Positions 1 through 8,198 of a DNA stretch of 23,319 nt are shown piece by piece. The position numbers were made by a program, and so were the translations under genes. Location of the stretch: contig JAHRXB010000152.1 in assembly GCA_019104905.1 (NCBI GenBank), positions 1 through 23,319 of the forward strand, in the 5' to 3' direction. The notes below the pieces were generated by a model. That model was not told the DNA's origin. It made no database searches and saw only the letters and a program-made list of their open reading frames with translations. This DNA is from Bdellovibrio sp. (lineage in GTDB: Bacteria > Bdellovibrionota > Bdellovibrionia > Bdellovibrionales > Bdellovibrionaceae). Each line of letters opens with the position of its first letter. The stretch's first letter is position 1.

Positions 1-126
1 AATATCACGGCGATCGGGTCCTTTGAAAGTCGCGGGCTTGAAGAGAACACCACACTTCAAACAACCCAACCGGCCTCGCAAAGTATTTTCGGTTTGGATC
101 TTGAGTTTAAGAGGGAGTTTAAATAA
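1..126 (+). CDS. C-terminal tail of a TamB-like (DUF490) protein, 5' end outside the window
   Basis: The first frame is open from base 1 and ends at a TAA (124-126), giving 41 residues that finish in GLDLEFKREFK. The stop shares its last A with the ATG of the following Omp85 gene (TAATG), so the two are probably translationally coupled. A short amphipathic beta-like tail with Gly-Leu-Asp and alternating Phe/Lys is typical of how TamB/DUF490 proteins end, and tamB genes commonly sit beside tamA. TamB is a long inner-membrane-anchored periplasmic protein that works with TamA in outer-membrane assembly and lipid transport. The coding call rests on the open frame and coupling; the TamB identity is inferred from 41 residues and from the neighbour, and other envelope proteins remain possible. 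Confidence 0.55.
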   Translation, partial: NITAIGSFESRGLEENTTLQTTQPASQSIFGLDLEFKREFK

Positions 127-2939
127 TGCGCACGTCTTCACCTCTTTTAACTCTGCTCACGCTGACGGCAGCACTCAGTCTGTCAACGCCCGCCTGGGCT
201 AAGAAGGCACTCAAATATTCGAATCTTCCGATCGAAATGCAGACCGATCTTTTAAAAAGATTTCCGCAGATTGAAAAGGATAAATTGAGTCTCGAACAGG
301 TTGACGAAGTCATCCGCTATCTGCAGCTCAAACCCCAATACGAAAGCATCCGGGTTCTTGATGACGGCAACAGCACCCCCTATCGTCTGGAATTTCTTAA
401 AACACGACGCATTTCAAGCGTGAAGTTTTCTGGCGTAAAAAATCTTTCGAATTCCGAGGTCGAGAATCTTTTGGGCGTCAAGGCGGGGGATGTTTTTGAT
501 CAGCAAGACTTGATTGAGGGAGGCGAAAAAATTCGCCAAGCCTACAAAGACAAGGGGTTTCTCAACACTGTCGTCGACATAGAAATGCCCCCTGAAACTG
601 AAGATCGCGTTGGCATTGCCGTCAAGGTCAATGAAAACAAACAAACTCAGATCAAAAATATTCTGATTCAAAGTGCCAACAATGACTTAAACAAAAAGCT
701 CGCAAAAGAACTCAGTTCTTATGTCAACGACCCCTTTACCGAGGGTTCCTTGGCCGAACTTCAAAAAAAATCGCGCGAGTTCCTGAAAAAGAACCGCTAT
801 GTTCGCGCCGATCTGACCGGTCCCTCCACCGAATACAATACCGACGAATCCGAAGTCACCCTCCTCTATCGCTTGGATAAAACAGAAAAGTACACCTTTG
901 ACTTCCAAGGCGTTCGTTTCCTGGCAATTCGCGATATTGAAGAGGCTTTAGATCTTGATAATTTCTATTCGGGAAATCCCGCCATCGGCTCGGAGTTAGC
1001 GCAAAAAATTCGCAATTATTACTTAGCAAAAGGTTATGCCCGCGTTGAAGTTAAGACGGATGAAAGCGAAGGACGCGAACCCTTCCAACGAAAAATCACT
1101 TTCTCAATTGAAGAAGGGCCCCAAATAAAGATTCAAAAGATCTCGGTGAGTGGGCGTTTCAGCAAGAAGGAAAGCTATTATGTGGACTTTATCCAAGAGC
1201 ACAGCTCTAAACTGATCGATAAAGGCTATTTCAACAAAGAAGATTTGGATATTGGCCTTAAGAATTTAATTCTGGAGCTGCAAAACAACGGCTACCTGCA
1301 AGCCAAGCTTCTTTCCACACGCACACAGTATAATAAACAAAAAGATCAGGTGACTCTCTACATCAACCTTGATGAAGGCCCCTTGACTCAAATTGAATCT
1401 GTCGATTTCACGGGCAATAAAGACTTCCCAAGCGCACAACTGCTTCAAGTCACGCGACTGCAGGCCGGTGCCCTTCGCTTGGGACAAATTGAAGAGGCCA
1501 TCGCTCGCCTCAAAGAGTTCTACCGTGAGCGCGGCTATATCGAAATGCTTCTTCTTAATGAGAAAGAAGATCTGGTCACCTACGATGAGACAAACACGAA
1601 GGCTTCGTTGAATTTCAAGATTTTTGAAGGTCCCCAAGTTCGAGTGGCCTCCATCATTCTTGAAGGAAATGACTTCACGAAAGACTACGTTATCCAAAAA
1701 GAATTGGAATTTTCTGCAGGTGACCTTGTGACTCCTTACAAGGTCGAAGAGTCCATCGCCCGCCTGCAACGCACTGGTTTTTTTAGCTCTGTGGAAATTC
1801 GTACTTTGGAAGAAAAAACCAATGTCGCCAACCGGACTGTTCTGGTCAAGGTCAGCGAAAGAGAGCCCGGCCTTTTCACTCTGGGCGCGGGAGCCACCAA
1901 TGAAAGAACGCTGACGTTAAGAGGCTACACTGGCGTGGCTTACCGCAATCTTTGGGGAACCGGGCGCGGAGCTTCTTTGCGCCTGGAAGGAAACTACAAC
2001 GTCGCCGATATCAAATACCTCGAAAGCCGCATTGTCGCGGGTTACTTAGAGCCATACATCTTCGGCTCCCGAGTCCGTGGGCGTATCAATATCACCCGTT
2101 CAACAACGGTGACTGATTATAACATCCGACAGGTTTCAGAAGTGAATTCCACCACGTACTCTTTAGAAAAAGATTTCACGTCGCATATTTTGGGCACCTG
2201 GGACATCTGGTCTTTGGCGACAATTCGAGACTTCGGTATCGACGATCGATATCCTTACCCGACCGTGACCCAAGACATTGCCACCACCGGACCGACGTTG
2301 GATCTTGATTTCCGAGACAACCCCTTCAACCCCACGCGAGGAAACTTCACGCGCTGGAGTGCGGAGTACTCCTCCCCTCTTATTGGCAGCACCGAACTTA
2401 ACGACTACTCGATTGAATACTGGCGCAGCACTTTAAGCTTCACGCACTACACGTCAGTGGCAGAGCTGCAAAAGCAGCCCGTCGTTTGGGCGAATCAAGT
2501 ACGTGGTGGTTATTTAAAAAATCTAAGCGATAAAACCCGCGGAGGAGTTCCCTGGGATAAAAAAGGCTTCACCTTGGGAGGCCAATCCACCATTCGCGGT
2601 TATGAAGCCGGAACCCAAGAGGTCTTCCCCAACCGTCAAGATTTGGGACTTAGCGAGAGTGATCGAACTTACTATTTAAAATCAGACGCCACTATGTATC
2701 TGATCAAATCTGAACTTCGTTTCCCTGTTTATGGAAGTTTGGGGGGAGCGGTGTTTTACGATGGCGGAGCTGTACAAATTCAAGGTTTAGAATTCAAGGA
2801 CAACTATCGTGATTCGGCGGGCTTCGGGATACGCTACAATACGCCGGTAGGTCCTTTGAGTTTGGAGTGGGCTTGGAAGCTCGATGCTCGGCCCAACGAA
2901 GAACCTTGGCGATTCCATTTATCTATCGGAACCTTTTAG
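126..2939 (+). CDS. Omp85-family outer-membrane assembly protein (TamA/BamA-like) with about seven POTRA domains
   Basis: A 937-residue outer-membrane protein of the Omp85 family, which inserts beta-barrel or autotransporter proteins into the outer membrane. Residues 1-25 form a signal peptide ending in PAWA. Residues 26-590 break into about seven POTRA-like units, most ending in EGP/ERE-type linkers (starts near 28, 95, 172, 255, 333, 420, 506). The barrel runs from about 590 to 937 and carries the loop-6 signature IRGYE near residue 823, equivalent to VRGF. The chain ends in GTF, with the terminal Phe expected of a beta-signal. E. coli TamA has three POTRAs and BamA five, so the periplasmic arm is long here. 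The ATG overlaps the upstream stop, and GAGGGAG at 111-117 is a good ribosome-binding site. The adjacent TamB-like tail favours TamA over BamA, but the sequence alone does not settle this. Confidence 0.93.
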   Translation: MRTSSPLLTLLTLTAALSLSTPAWAKKALKYSNLPIEMQTDLLKRFPQIEKDKLSLEQVDEVIRYLQLKPQYESIRVLDDGNSTPYRLEFLKTRRISSVKFSGVKNLSNSEVENLLGVKAGDVFDQQDLIEGGEKIRQAYKDKGFLNTVVDIEMPPETEDRVGIAVKVNENKQTQIKNILIQSANNDLNKKLAKELSSYVNDPFTEGSLAELQKKSREFLKKNRYVRADLTGPSTEYNTDESEVTLLYRLDKTEKYTFDFQGVRFLAIRDIEEALDLDNFYSGNPAIGSELAQKIRNYYLAKGYARVEVKTDESEGREPFQRKITFSIEEGPQIKIQKISVSGRFSKKESYYVDFIQEHSSKLIDKGYFNKEDLDIGLKNLILELQNNGYLQAKLLSTRTQYNKQKDQVTLYINLDEGPLTQIESVDFTGNKDFPSAQLLQVTRLQAGALRLGQIEEAIARLKEFYRERGYIEMLLLNEKEDLVTYDETNTKASLNFKIFEGPQVRVASIILEGNDFTKDYVIQKELEFSAGDLVTPYKVEESIARLQRTGFFSSVEIRTLEEKTNVANRTVLVKVSEREPGLFTLGAGATNERTLTLRGYTGVAYRNLWGTGRGASLRLEGNYNVADIKYLESRIVAGYLEPYIFGSRVRGRINITRSTTVTDYNIRQVSEVNSTTYSLEKDFTSHILGTWDIWSLATIRDFGIDDRYPYPTVTQDIATTGPTLDLDFRDNPFNPTRGNFTRWSAEYSSPLIGSTELNDYSIEYWRSTLSFTHYTSVAELQKQPVVWANQVRGGYLKNLSDKTRGGVPWDKKGFTLGGQSTIRGYEAGTQEVFPNRQDLGLSESDRTYYLKSDATMYLIKSELRFPVYGSLGGAVFYDGGAVQIQGLEFKDNYRDSAGFGIRYNTPVGPLSLEWAWKLDARPNEEPWRFHLSIGTF

Positions 2940-2942
2940 TGA

Positions 2943-3593
2943 TCACTCGAGAAATCTGGCTCGGCCATTAATGACCGAAGCCAAAGCCACCAACTCTCCG
3001 TTTTTGTGAAGAGTAGAAATATGCAAGCCGCGAATCTCCAACTCCAATCGCTCTAAGGACACACGCTCTTTCACCACATGCTCCCGCGACACAAAAATAT
3101 TTCCTTTGGATCGCCCGCGTACCAAGTCCATCACTTTTTCGTACATCATCTGCGTGATTTCTTCGTCTCTCTCATAGAGATCCACCCACTTACGACAGTA
3201 GATGTCTTCGATGGTGTAACTTGTGACCTCAAAGAAATTCAAAGTCCTAAAAAACTGGGTGCTCCGAAGGTTATAAAACTCCGCAATATGGCGAGGATGC
3301 TCAATATACTCAAAGAGCTTGGGGTCGTGATCAAACTGATAATATTCCAAGGCTTTACGGATAAAAAAAGACGTTTCTTTGAGCTGATGACCGTCCTTGT
3401 AGACGTTTTTGCATATACTCAAGTAGTCATGAAGTTGATCCGTCACCTCCTCTTGCGTCTGCTGAGGGAGCTGAAGAAAATAAGGAAGATTCTCACTGCT
3501 ATAAGGCCGGACCGACAAACCCTCTTGCTCAATATAAGAGGACAGCTCTTCGCAAAGAGACCTGAATTCTGACACAAGAGAGTGGATAGACAA
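2943..3593 (-). CDS. Conserved-looking protein of unknown function (216 aa)
   Basis: I do not recognise this protein. It starts at a TTG (3593) chosen because GGAGG lies four bases upstream, and a nearby ATG is in another frame. There is no signal peptide or membrane segment, so it is probably cytoplasmic. Residues 1 to about 165 look mostly helical and are rich in Tyr, Phe and acidic residues, with several aromatic pairs (FF, YY). The last 50 residues look like beta-strands (LELEIRGLHIS, ELVALASVING), suggesting a small C-terminal sensory or binding fold. Its stop lies three bases from the stop of the convergent Omp85 gene, leaving no room for a terminator between them. No function is proposed. 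Confidence 0.8.
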   Translation of the reverse strand: MSIHSLVSEFRSLCEELSSYIEQEGLSVRPYSSENLPYFLQLPQQTQEEVTDQLHDYLSICKNVYKDGHQLKETSFFIRKALEYYQFDHDPKLFEYIEHPRHIAEFYNLRSTQFFRTLNFFEVTSYTIEDIYCRKWVDLYERDEEITQMMYEKVMDLVRGRSKGNIFVSREHVVKERVSLERLELEIRGLHISTLHKNGELVALASVINGRARFLE

Positions 3594-3657
3594 AGAGCCT
3601 CCATTAATAAAAGTGACGACAACTCTAATTTAAGGAAGAAAGCGATAAGCTCTCGCG

Positions 3658-3685
3658 AAAAAAAAAGCCCCTTAAAAAGGGGCTT
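3658..3685 (-). terminator. Rho-independent terminator of the XRE regulator gene
   Basis: On the minus strand a perfect stem AAGCCCC/GGGGCTT (3665-3685) is followed by a run of nine T residues (3666-3658). It lies about 40 bases downstream of the XRE stop and upstream of the unknown gene, so the two minus-strand genes are probably separate transcripts. Confidence 0.85.
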
Positions 3686-3727
3686 CCTTATTCGAATACG
3701 ATTGCAATCTTGATCCTTAAATTAATC

Positions 3728-4006
3728 TTAGCGAGCTTTGCTGCTTGCAAATTTGCGGCGAAGATCTTGAGTCACCTCATTGATCGTCGCATTCAAAGTC
3801 ACTTCAAAAAGGTCATCGGCTGAAACCTTATAAAGTTCACCCAATTTTTTAAGTGCGTTAATGGGAGGATGAGAAACTCCTCTTTCCCAGTTAGAAATAA
3901 ATTGAGGCGTTGAGTATCCCAATTTATCCGCTACGTCTCTTTGAGAAAGACCCGCCAATACACGTTTTTGCTTCAAGAAATCTGCTAACATATTTTTTTG
4001 TCTCAT
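3728..4006 (-). CDS. XRE-family helix-turn-helix transcriptional regulator (92 aa)
   Basis: A small DNA-binding protein made almost entirely of a Cro/C1-type HTH domain (about residues 6-65). The recognition region LSQRDVADKLGYSTPQFISN and the following WERG are typical of the family, and a short charged tail ends in SSKAR. A longer frame opens at 4042, but the start at 4006 is preferred: AGGTGG lies 7 bases upstream of this ATG and the domain begins directly after it. The gene is divergent from the thioesterase gene. A perfect TATAAT lies about 93 bases upstream on the same strand, and a GGTGA/TCACC inverted repeat between them could be an autoregulatory site. No second domain or ligand pocket is visible, so the target is unknown. 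Confidence 0.9.
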   Translation of the reverse strand: MRQKNMLADFLKQKRVLAGLSQRDVADKLGYSTPQFISNWERGVSHPPINALKKLGELYKVSADDLFEVTLNATINEVTQDLRRKFASSKAR

Positions 4007-4098
4007 GTGAATCCACCTAATAATATTTAAGGATAAACACAACCTCGGGAAGGTGACAAGTATTTATAAACATCACCAAGAACTTCATAAGCTAATAT

Positions 4099-4104
4099 AT
4101 TATA
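4099..4104 (-). promoter_or_regulatory. Candidate -10 element for the XRE gene
   Basis: The minus strand carries a perfect TATAAT here within AAGGTATAATAT. The -35 region at 17-base spacing is weak (AAAGTA). It would give a leader of roughly 85 bases before the XRE start. Assigned by pattern only. Confidence 0.4.
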
Positions 4105-4204
4105 CCTTGTTTGGTGTAAATTACTTTCTGTTTTTTTGCAATTTCTACGTTTGAGATAAGAGTTATTTCATGTTTTCCGGCAGAAAATGTGGGAGCATGA
4201 TTCC

Positions 4205-4978
4205 ATGAATAACCCAACAAATGCTCCTTGGACTGAAAGCTATAGAATTACAAGTCTGCTCGTGAATCCTCAGGGACATTTAGGACTTTATGGCGCCCTC
4301 AACCTCCTTCAGGAGACTGCATGGATGCATGCGGAACATTTGGGTTTTGGAGTTCGCGAAATGGAGTCCGAAGGACTTTACTGGGTCGTCACCCGACAGA
4401 CTTTGGAAATGCGAGAATGGCCTCGATTTGGGCAGAACATTACAATTCAAACATGGTTGCGCCCACCGGAAGGTGCCTTCATTACCCGCGAGTTTGCCCT
4501 TATCAACGAAGATAAAAAAGAAATCGGATTTTGTTCAACCAGTTGGCTGGCCTTGGATCGCCAAACTAAAAAAATTCTTCCCGCGCAGAACTTGCGCCCC
4601 TGGGGGCAAATCGCATATCCCCGCTCTACCGGAGTCAGCACCGAGAAGATTCCCGTAACTGGGAACTACGATAGCTTGGCAAAATACCGGGTTCGAAACT
4701 CCGACCTGGATATCAATTTGCACGTCAACAACACCAAATACTCACAATGGATTTTAGACGCCATCCCCTATGAGTTGCATAAAACTCTGCTTTTAAAATC
4801 CTACTCCGTTAACTTTTTGGCAGAAACCCATCTGGGCGATAAAGTTCTCATCGAACGAAGCTGCCAATCCCCTGATGTGGAGTCGTCCGAAAAAGGACAG
4901 ACAGCTTATCGCGGGGTGCGAGCGAGCGATGGGAAAATACTTTTCACAGCTTTACTGAATTGGGAGAAACGGAAGTGA
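4205..4978 (+). CDS. Acyl-ACP thioesterase, FatA/FatB type (257 aa)
   Basis: This enzyme hydrolyses acyl-ACP to release free fatty acids in the cytoplasm. It has the double-hotdog layout of the plant-type family: the first hotdog is about residues 10-130 (PQGHLGLYGALNLLQE, WVVTR, GQNITIQTW) and the second 150-257. The second contains DLDINLHVNNTKYSQWILD, matching the D-x-N-x-HVNN-x-KY catalytic signature (D169, N171, H173). Length fits bacterial members. An ATG at 4187 opens the frame earlier, but 4205 is preferred because GGGAG (4191-4195) sits nine bases before it and would lie inside the longer version. The gene overlaps the next start as GTGA, so the two products are probably made together. 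Chain-length specificity cannot be read. Confidence 0.92.
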   Translation: MNNPTNAPWTESYRITSLLVNPQGHLGLYGALNLLQETAWMHAEHLGFGVREMESEGLYWVVTRQTLEMREWPRFGQNITIQTWLRPPEGAFITREFALINEDKKEIGFCSTSWLALDRQTKKILPAQNLRPWGQIAYPRSTGVSTEKIPVTGNYDSLAKYRVRNSDLDINLHVNNTKYSQWILDAIPYELHKTLLLKSYSVNFLAETHLGDKVLIERSCQSPDVESSEKGQTAYRGVRASDGKILFTALLNWEKRK

Positions 4979-5508
4979 CATCATTATTGGCCTTCAACAA
5001 CACGGGCACCGCCGCCTCCTTTAAGGTGCAGGCCGAGCTGTTTCAAGTTTCCCCCCACACTCTTTTGATTGAATTCAAGCTGCTCGGCCCTCTTGAACAA
5101 GTCGTCTGGCCCTCCCCCGGGGTGATTGAAACTCGAGAGGATGGGCTTTGGAAAACCACCTGCTTGGAAGCCTTTCTTTCCTCGGGTGATAAAAAAAATG
5201 ACCCCTATTTTGAGATCAACTGCTCACCTAATGGCAACTGGAATGCCTATTCATTCGGCAGCTATCGCGATGGCATGACTCCCTCTCCCGATATCACTGT
5301 GCGTCTGAAGGAGCGAAGTACCGAGGCCAACGAAGCTCACTTTCAAATCGAGATTCAAAATTCTTCTCCCTGGGAAATCAAATTTTATGGTTTGACTGCC
5401 GTGATTGAGTTCTCTAACGGAGAAAAAAGCTATTGGGCCCTCCGCCACCCCGGCTCTGCTGCTGACTTCCATGATAAAGCGGGCTGGCACCCTCTCGCGA
5501 CGCGCTGA
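4975..5508 (+). CDS. DOMON-like domain protein (177 aa)
   Basis: A soluble protein with the pattern of DOMON-like (CBM9-related) beta-sandwich domains: LWKTTCLEAFL at about 48-58, then DPYFEINCSPNGNWNAYSF, SYRDGM, and near the end YWALRHPGSAADFHDKAGW. Such folds bind haem or sugars in other proteins; the ligand here is unknown. No signal peptide or membrane segment is visible. The start is the GTG at 4975, which overlaps the thioesterase stop (GTGA) and has GGGAG eight bases upstream; an ATG at 4960 in the same frame lacks a comparable site. The coupling to an acyl-ACP thioesterase hints at a role linked to lipid metabolism, but that is inference from position only. Confidence 0.8.
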   Translation: MTSLLAFNNTGTAASFKVQAELFQVSPHTLLIEFKLLGPLEQVVWPSPGVIETREDGLWKTTCLEAFLSSGDKKNDPYFEINCSPNGNWNAYSFGSYRDGMTPSPDITVRLKERSTEANEAHFQIEIQNSSPWEIKFYGLTAVIEFSNGEKSYWALRHPGSAADFHDKAGWHPLATR

Positions 5509-5535
5509 GCGAATATCCTCCATTCCGTCGGATTC

Positions 5536-5564
5536 TTGACCCTTCTGGCCTCCCAGTTTAGGTT
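5536..5564 (+). promoter_or_regulatory. Candidate sigma-70-type promoter for prpD
   Basis: TTGACC (5536-5541, five of six consensus bases) is followed after 17 bases by TAGGTT (5559-5564). It lies in the 94-base gap before prpD. The -35 is good and the -10 is poor; unverified. Confidence 0.4.
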
Positions 5565-5602
5565 GGGTTGTTTTGTATTTTTCAATCCAGAAAGGACCTT
5601 TC

Positions 5603-7111
5603 ATGAAGAAACATCTCGTTCGCGTTTACCCTTCTAAAGAGAAGCTTGATCGCAAAGACCAACTTGCTTGGAAAATGGCCGAAATTGCCTCTGACAATGC
5701 TCCTATTAAAGCTGACGTTCTTGATATGGTAATCAACCGTATCATCGACAATGCTTCTGTTGCCATCGCGGCAGCTAATCGTCGCCCGGTTGCTTCGGCT
5801 CGCGCCATGGCAATTGCTCATCCTCGCAATGGGGGCGCCACTGTTTTCGGTATGCCTAACGATCAGAAATTTGACTGTGAGTGGGCGGCTTGGGCCAACG
5901 GAACTGCGGTTCGTGAGTTGGACTTCCATGACACTTTCTTAGCTGCGGATTATTCTCACCCTGGCGACAACATTCCGCCAATTTTGGCTGTGGCTCAACA
6001 GATGAACAAATCAGGTAAAGATCTTTTGAAAGGTCTTGTCACTGGTTATGAAATCCACGTCGATCTTGTGAAAGCGATCTGCTTGCATGAGTTCAAAAAA
6101 GACCATATCGCTCACTTGTGCCCGGCTCAAGCCGCTGGTATCGGGACACTTCTTGGTTTGTCGACAGAGACGATCTTCCAAGCCATTCAACAGGCAGTTC
6201 ACGTGTCTTTCACGACTCGTCAGTCACGCAAGGGTGAAATCTCTTCTTGGAAAGCCTACGCTCCAGCTCATGCAGGTAAATTGGCTGTGGAAGCTGTAGA
6301 CCGTGTTATGCGCGGCGAAGGCGCTCCGTCACCAATCTATGAAGGTGAAGACTCTGTGATCGCTTACATGCTTTCCGGCAAAAACGGAAAATATGAAGTT
6401 CCACTTCCAGAAGTGGGTGAAGAAAAACGCGCCATCCTTGAGACTTACACGAAAGAACACTCTGCAGAGTATCAATCTCAAGCTTTGATCGACTTGGCTC
6501 GTAAGATGAAACAAAAAATCACGAACTTCGATGATATCGCAAGCATCGTGATCCACACGTCTCATCACACTCACTATGTGATCGGTACGGGCGCAAACGA
6601 TCCGCAAAAGATGGATCCAAATGCTTCACGTGAAACTCTAGATCACTCGATCATGTACATCTTTGCAGTCGCTCTGCAAGACGGCACTTGGCACCATGTG
6701 AACTCTTACGCTCCAGAGCGCGCAAAACGCGCTGACACTGTGGCTTTGTGGCACAAGATTTCTACTGTGGAAGATAAACAGTGGACCGCTTGGTACCATG
6801 AGCAAGATCCAGACCAAAAGCGTTTCGGCGGCCGTGTTGAAATCACTTTCAAAAACGGTGAAAAGCTGGTTGATGAGTTGGGCGTGGCCGATGCTCACCC
6901 TGCGGGAGCTCGTCCGTTCAAGCGTGCGGATTACATCCGTAAATTTGACACTTTGACTGATGGAATTATCACCAAAGAGGAGCGCAATCGTTTCATCTCT
7001 TTGACTGAGAATTTGGCTGATTTGAGTGCTGAACAAGTTCAACAACTCAACGTACAGATTCCTATTGATAAGCTGCTTAATAATAAACGTGATACTAAGG
7101 GGATCTTCTAG
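5603..7111 (+). CDS. prpD: 2-methylcitrate dehydratase, MmgE/PrpD family (502 aa)
   Basis: Catalyses dehydration of 2-methylcitrate to 2-methyl-cis-aconitate in the cytoplasm, the second step of the methylcitrate cycle for propionyl-CoA. Recognisable family segments are [20 protein letters not shown] (about 111-130), [37 protein letters not shown], and the late [13 protein letters not shown]. Length is close to the 483 residues of E. coli PrpD. The start at 5603 follows GAAAGGA; an ATG at 5573 opens the frame earlier but has no ribosome-binding site and lies in the probable leader. prpB follows 100 bases later and prpC lies 3.3 kb downstream, which supports the PrpD role over other MmgE/PrpD members. 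No acnD/prpF pair is seen, consistent with this PrpD type relying on an aconitase for the next hydration. Confidence 0.93.
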   Translation: MKKHLVRVYPSKEKLDRKDQLAWKMAEIASDNAPIKADVLDMVINRIIDNASVAIAAANRRPVASARAMAIAHPRNGGATVFGMPNDQKFDCEWAAWANGTAVRELDFHDTFLAADYSHPGDNIPPILAVAQQMNKSGKDLLKGLVTGYEIHVDLVKAICLHEFKKDHIAHLCPAQAAGIGTLLGLSTETIFQAIQQAVHVSFTTRQSRKGEISSWKAYAPAHAGKLAVEAVDRVMRGEGAPSPIYEGEDSVIAYMLSGKNGKYEVPLPEVGEEKRAILETYTKEHSAEYQSQALIDLARKMKQKITNFDDIASIVIHTSHHTHYVIGTGANDPQKMDPNASRETLDHSIMYIFAVALQDGTWHHVNSYAPERAKRADTVALWHKISTVEDKQWTAWYHEQDPDQKRFGGRVEITFKNGEKLVDELGVADAHPAGARPFKRADYIRKFDTLTDGIITKEERNRFISLTENLADLSAEQVQQLNVQIPIDKLLNNKRDTKGIF

Positions 7112-7129
7112 ATCTTCTTTTTAGACCTT

Positions 7130-7182
7130 CCTGACGGCCATCGTGGTCGTCAGGGGATGAAGAGTGGGGATTCTGCGTCCCC
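7130..7182 (+). promoter_or_regulatory. Two hairpins between prpD and prpB
   Basis: Bases 7130-7154 form an 11-pair stem (CCTGACGGCCA against TGGTCGTCAGG, one G-U) with a TCG loop. Bases 7166-7182 form a second, GGGGA/TCCCC, with a 7-base loop. Neither is followed by a T-run, so they look more like mRNA stabilising or processing structures than strong terminators. Confidence 0.6.
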
Positions 7183-7211
7183 GCCGCCCAAACTAAAACG
7201 GAGAGATATAT

Positions 7212-8114
7212 ATGTTATTCCCCGAACTCACTCCCGCACAAAAACGCAAAAACTTTCGTGACGCTTTAAAGACCGGCAAACTTCTTCAGTTCCCGGGCTC
7301 TTGGTCCCCGCTTGTCAGTATGGCGATTGAAAAACAAGGTTTTGACGGTGTTTATATTTCCGGTTCTGTGCTTTCCAATGATTTGGGGTATCCCGACATC
7401 GGTTTGACGTCTTTGACGGAAGTCGCTTTGCGCGGCCGTCAGATTTCACGCACGACGAAACTTCCGACGATCATCGATATTGACACCGGCTTCGGTGAAC
7501 CGATGAGTGCGACTCGCACGGTTCAAGAGATGATCGAGATGGGACTTGCTGGCTGCCATATTGAAGACCAAATCAATCCGAAGCGTTGTGGGCACTTGGA
7601 TGGCAAGGGACTTGTGACTCGCGAGGAAGCAACTCGCAAAGTGGCTGCGGCAGCTCGCGGAAAGAAATTAGATGAGAACTTCCTTTTAATCGCTCGGACG
7701 GATGCCCGCGCGGTGGAAGGTTTAGATAAAGCGATTGATCGCGCGAAAGCCTATATCGACGCTGGTGCGGATTGCATTTTCACTGAAGCGTTGGAAAACG
7801 AAAAAGAATTTGAAACTTTCCGTAAGGCCGTGAATGTTCCCCTTTTGGCGAACATGACTGAATTCGGTAAAGGACGCCTTTATACTTATGAAGAGCTTTC
7901 AAACCTGGGTTACAACATCGTGATCTATCCCGTGACCACCTTCCGTCTTGCGATGGGGGCCACCGTCAGTGGCTTGGCAGAGATCAAGGCCAAAGGCACT
8001 CAAGAAGGACTTTTGGATAAGATGCAACACCGCAAGGACTTGTATGCGCTCACTCGTTATGATGAGTACAACACGTTCGATTCGAGCATCTTTAACTTTA
8101 AAGTACGCGAATAA
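7212..8114 (+). CDS. prpB: 2-methylisocitrate lyase (300 aa)
   Basis: Splits 2-methylisocitrate into pyruvate and succinate, the last step of the methylcitrate cycle. It belongs to the isocitrate lyase/PEP mutase TIM-barrel superfamily. The Mg2+-binding segment IDIDTGFGEP is at about residues 92-101, and the catalytic-loop signature KRCGH at 124-128 carries the active-site Cys126. IEDQ precedes it, as in PrpB proteins. The length is that of PrpB (about 295) rather than true isocitrate lyase (over 400). ATG 7212 follows CGGAGAG. The gene lies downstream of prpD in the same direction and is closed by a strong terminator, suggesting a prpD-prpB operon. Confidence 0.95.
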   Translation: MLFPELTPAQKRKNFRDALKTGKLLQFPGSWSPLVSMAIEKQGFDGVYISGSVLSNDLGYPDIGLTSLTEVALRGRQISRTTKLPTIIDIDTGFGEPMSATRTVQEMIEMGLAGCHIEDQINPKRCGHLDGKGLVTREEATRKVAAAARGKKLDENFLLIARTDARAVEGLDKAIDRAKAYIDAGADCIFTEALENEKEFETFRKAVNVPLLANMTEFGKGRLYTYEELSNLGYNIVIYPVTTFRLAMGATVSGLAEIKAKGTQEGLLDKMQHRKDLYALTRYDEYNTFDSSIFNFKVRE

Positions 8115-8118
8115 GATC

Positions 8119-8147
8119 GGGAGGCTTCAGGCCTCCCCTCTTCTTTT
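8119..8147 (+). terminator. Rho-independent terminator after prpB
   Basis: A 7-pair stem GGGAGGC/GCCTCCC (8119-8125 with 8131-8137) has a TTCAG loop and is followed by the pyrimidine-rich CTCTTCTTTT. It lies four bases past the prpB stop. Confidence 0.85.
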
Positions 8148-8198
8148 GTGAATCCGTAAATGAGTCTTTTTTGATTTTCAAAAGGATAGAATATCCCC

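Noticed and set aside
1266..1769. Minus-strand open frame of 167 codons inside the Omp85 gene
   Set aside because: Shadow of the plus-strand reading frame; no ribosome-binding site or recognisable motif.
4007..4042. ATG at 4042 as the XRE start
   Set aside because: AGGTGG is placed for the ATG at 4006, and the extra 12 residues do not belong to the HTH domain.
4187..4204. ATG at 4187 as the thioesterase start
   Set aside because: The GGGAG ribosome-binding site lies inside this extension and is properly spaced for the ATG at 4205.
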